From the NCBI RefSeq assembly GCF_947172395.1, contig NC_069104.1, forward strand, positions 4,429,355-4,493,354: DNA of 64,000 nucleotides, given 5' to 3'. The notes beneath the pieces are model-generated. The model was not told the DNA's origin. It was given only the letters and a program-made list of their open reading frames with translations, and did no database searches. The DNA is from Bicyclus anynana. Lineage: Eukaryota > Arthropoda > Insecta > Lepidoptera > Nymphalidae. Within the stretch, counting starts at the first letter, position 1, and the number at the start of each line of letters is the position of its first letter. A program made the position numbers and the translations under genes. Shown one piece after another: positions 63,590 to 64,000 of this stretch.

Positions 63590-64000
63590 AAAAGATTCCG
63601 ACGAATTGAGAACCTCCTCCTTTTTTGTAGTCAGTTAAAAAAAACATCGATAGATAAAGCTAAGTATCTTTTTTTTTTTCATCAAAAAGTTTTGCACGCA
63701 TTCACAATCAGCACACTGCCACCGAATTTCATTTATCCCCCGGCGATTAACAAAAAAAAACCGTAATCACTTTAAGAGAATAAAATTATATTAGTTTATT
63801 AGTGCACCCGTCCAGCTGAAAAAAGAAATAAAAAAGATTCCGACGAATTGAGAACCTCTTCCTTTTTTAAGTCGGTTAAATAAACATCGATATTTAGGTA
63901 TAGCTAAGTATCTTTTTTTTTTCATCAATAAGTCTTGCACGCATTCACAATCAGCACACTGCCACCGAATTTCATTTATCCCCCGGCGATTAAAAAAAAA
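63590..64000 (+). repeat. Tandem repeat, 242-bp period, cut by window end
   Basis: GATTCCGACGAATTGAGAAC starts at 63594 and 63836. Both units continue GCTAAGTATC + T run, GCACGCATTCACAATCAGC and ATTTATCCCCCGGCGATTA. The GAACCTCCTCCTTTTTT..AGTC.GTTAA motif inside matches 32961 and 49087. Confidence 0.85.

Overview
The window reads as AT-rich, repeat-dense nuclear DNA from a moth or butterfly (Lepidoptera). The clues are short Helitron-like elements ending in CTAG-T, several abundant tRNA-derived SINE families with internal A and B boxes, 3' ends of RTE-type LINEs with (ATG)n-like tails, many TIR-bearing MITEs, and a short-LTR Ty3/Gypsy element of the Bombyx mag type. I find no convincing host exon, rRNA gene, true tRNA gene or CRISPR array. 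Nearly all short open frames are chance frames or lie inside repeats. The species cannot be fixed from the sequence alone.

The one intact coding unit is a 4,505-bp mag-like LTR retrotransposon at 40629-45133. Its two 98-bp LTRs are identical, a tRNA-Ser-type primer site follows the 5' LTR, and one uninterrupted Gag-Pol frame of 1,341 codons encodes capsid region, two zinc knuckles, protease, reverse transcriptase, RNase H and integrase with all catalytic residues present. It sits inside an older inverted-repeat element whose arms survive on both sides. Coding fossils elsewhere are a Ty1/copia reverse-transcriptase scrap (3260-3469), a broken Ty3/Gypsy integrase (51648-52035) and several LINE C-termini (21382-21510, 52973-53119, 57768-57980, plus reverse-strand copies).

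Layout. 1-5 kb: Helitrons, SINEs, copia scrap. 5-16 kb: SINEs, LINE 3' ends, tandem Helitrons, a piggyBac-type MITE (14.6 kb) and a hAT-like MITE (15.3 kb). 16-23 kb: SINEs, one split by a MITE, and a foldback element split by a Helitron (17.8-18.6 kb). 23-33 kb: the least repeat-dense part, with diverged local duplications and long AT-rich tracts. 33-38.5 kb: nested foldback/hAT-like structures, a 477-bp MITE and a hAT MITE with perfect 8-bp target duplication. 39.8-47.5 kb: SINEs, the mag-like element, Helitrons. 49.5-54 kb: hAT remnant, Gypsy integrase, full-length SINE, LINE tail. 54.2-57.1 kb: a GCATGC-rich inverted-repeat transposon, a second copy of the 35-kb MITE in inverse orientation, and a five-unit ~200-bp tandem array. 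57.7-64 kb: LINE remains, a concentric inverted-repeat MITE, a Helitron split by a SINE, and a 242-bp tandem repeat running off the end.

The elements do not form a pathway. They form an insertion history: older MITEs, SINEs and Helitrons are cut by younger ones, several with readable target-site duplications, and the mag-like element is probably among the youngest. All repeat alignments were done by eye, so boundaries of diverged copies are approximate.
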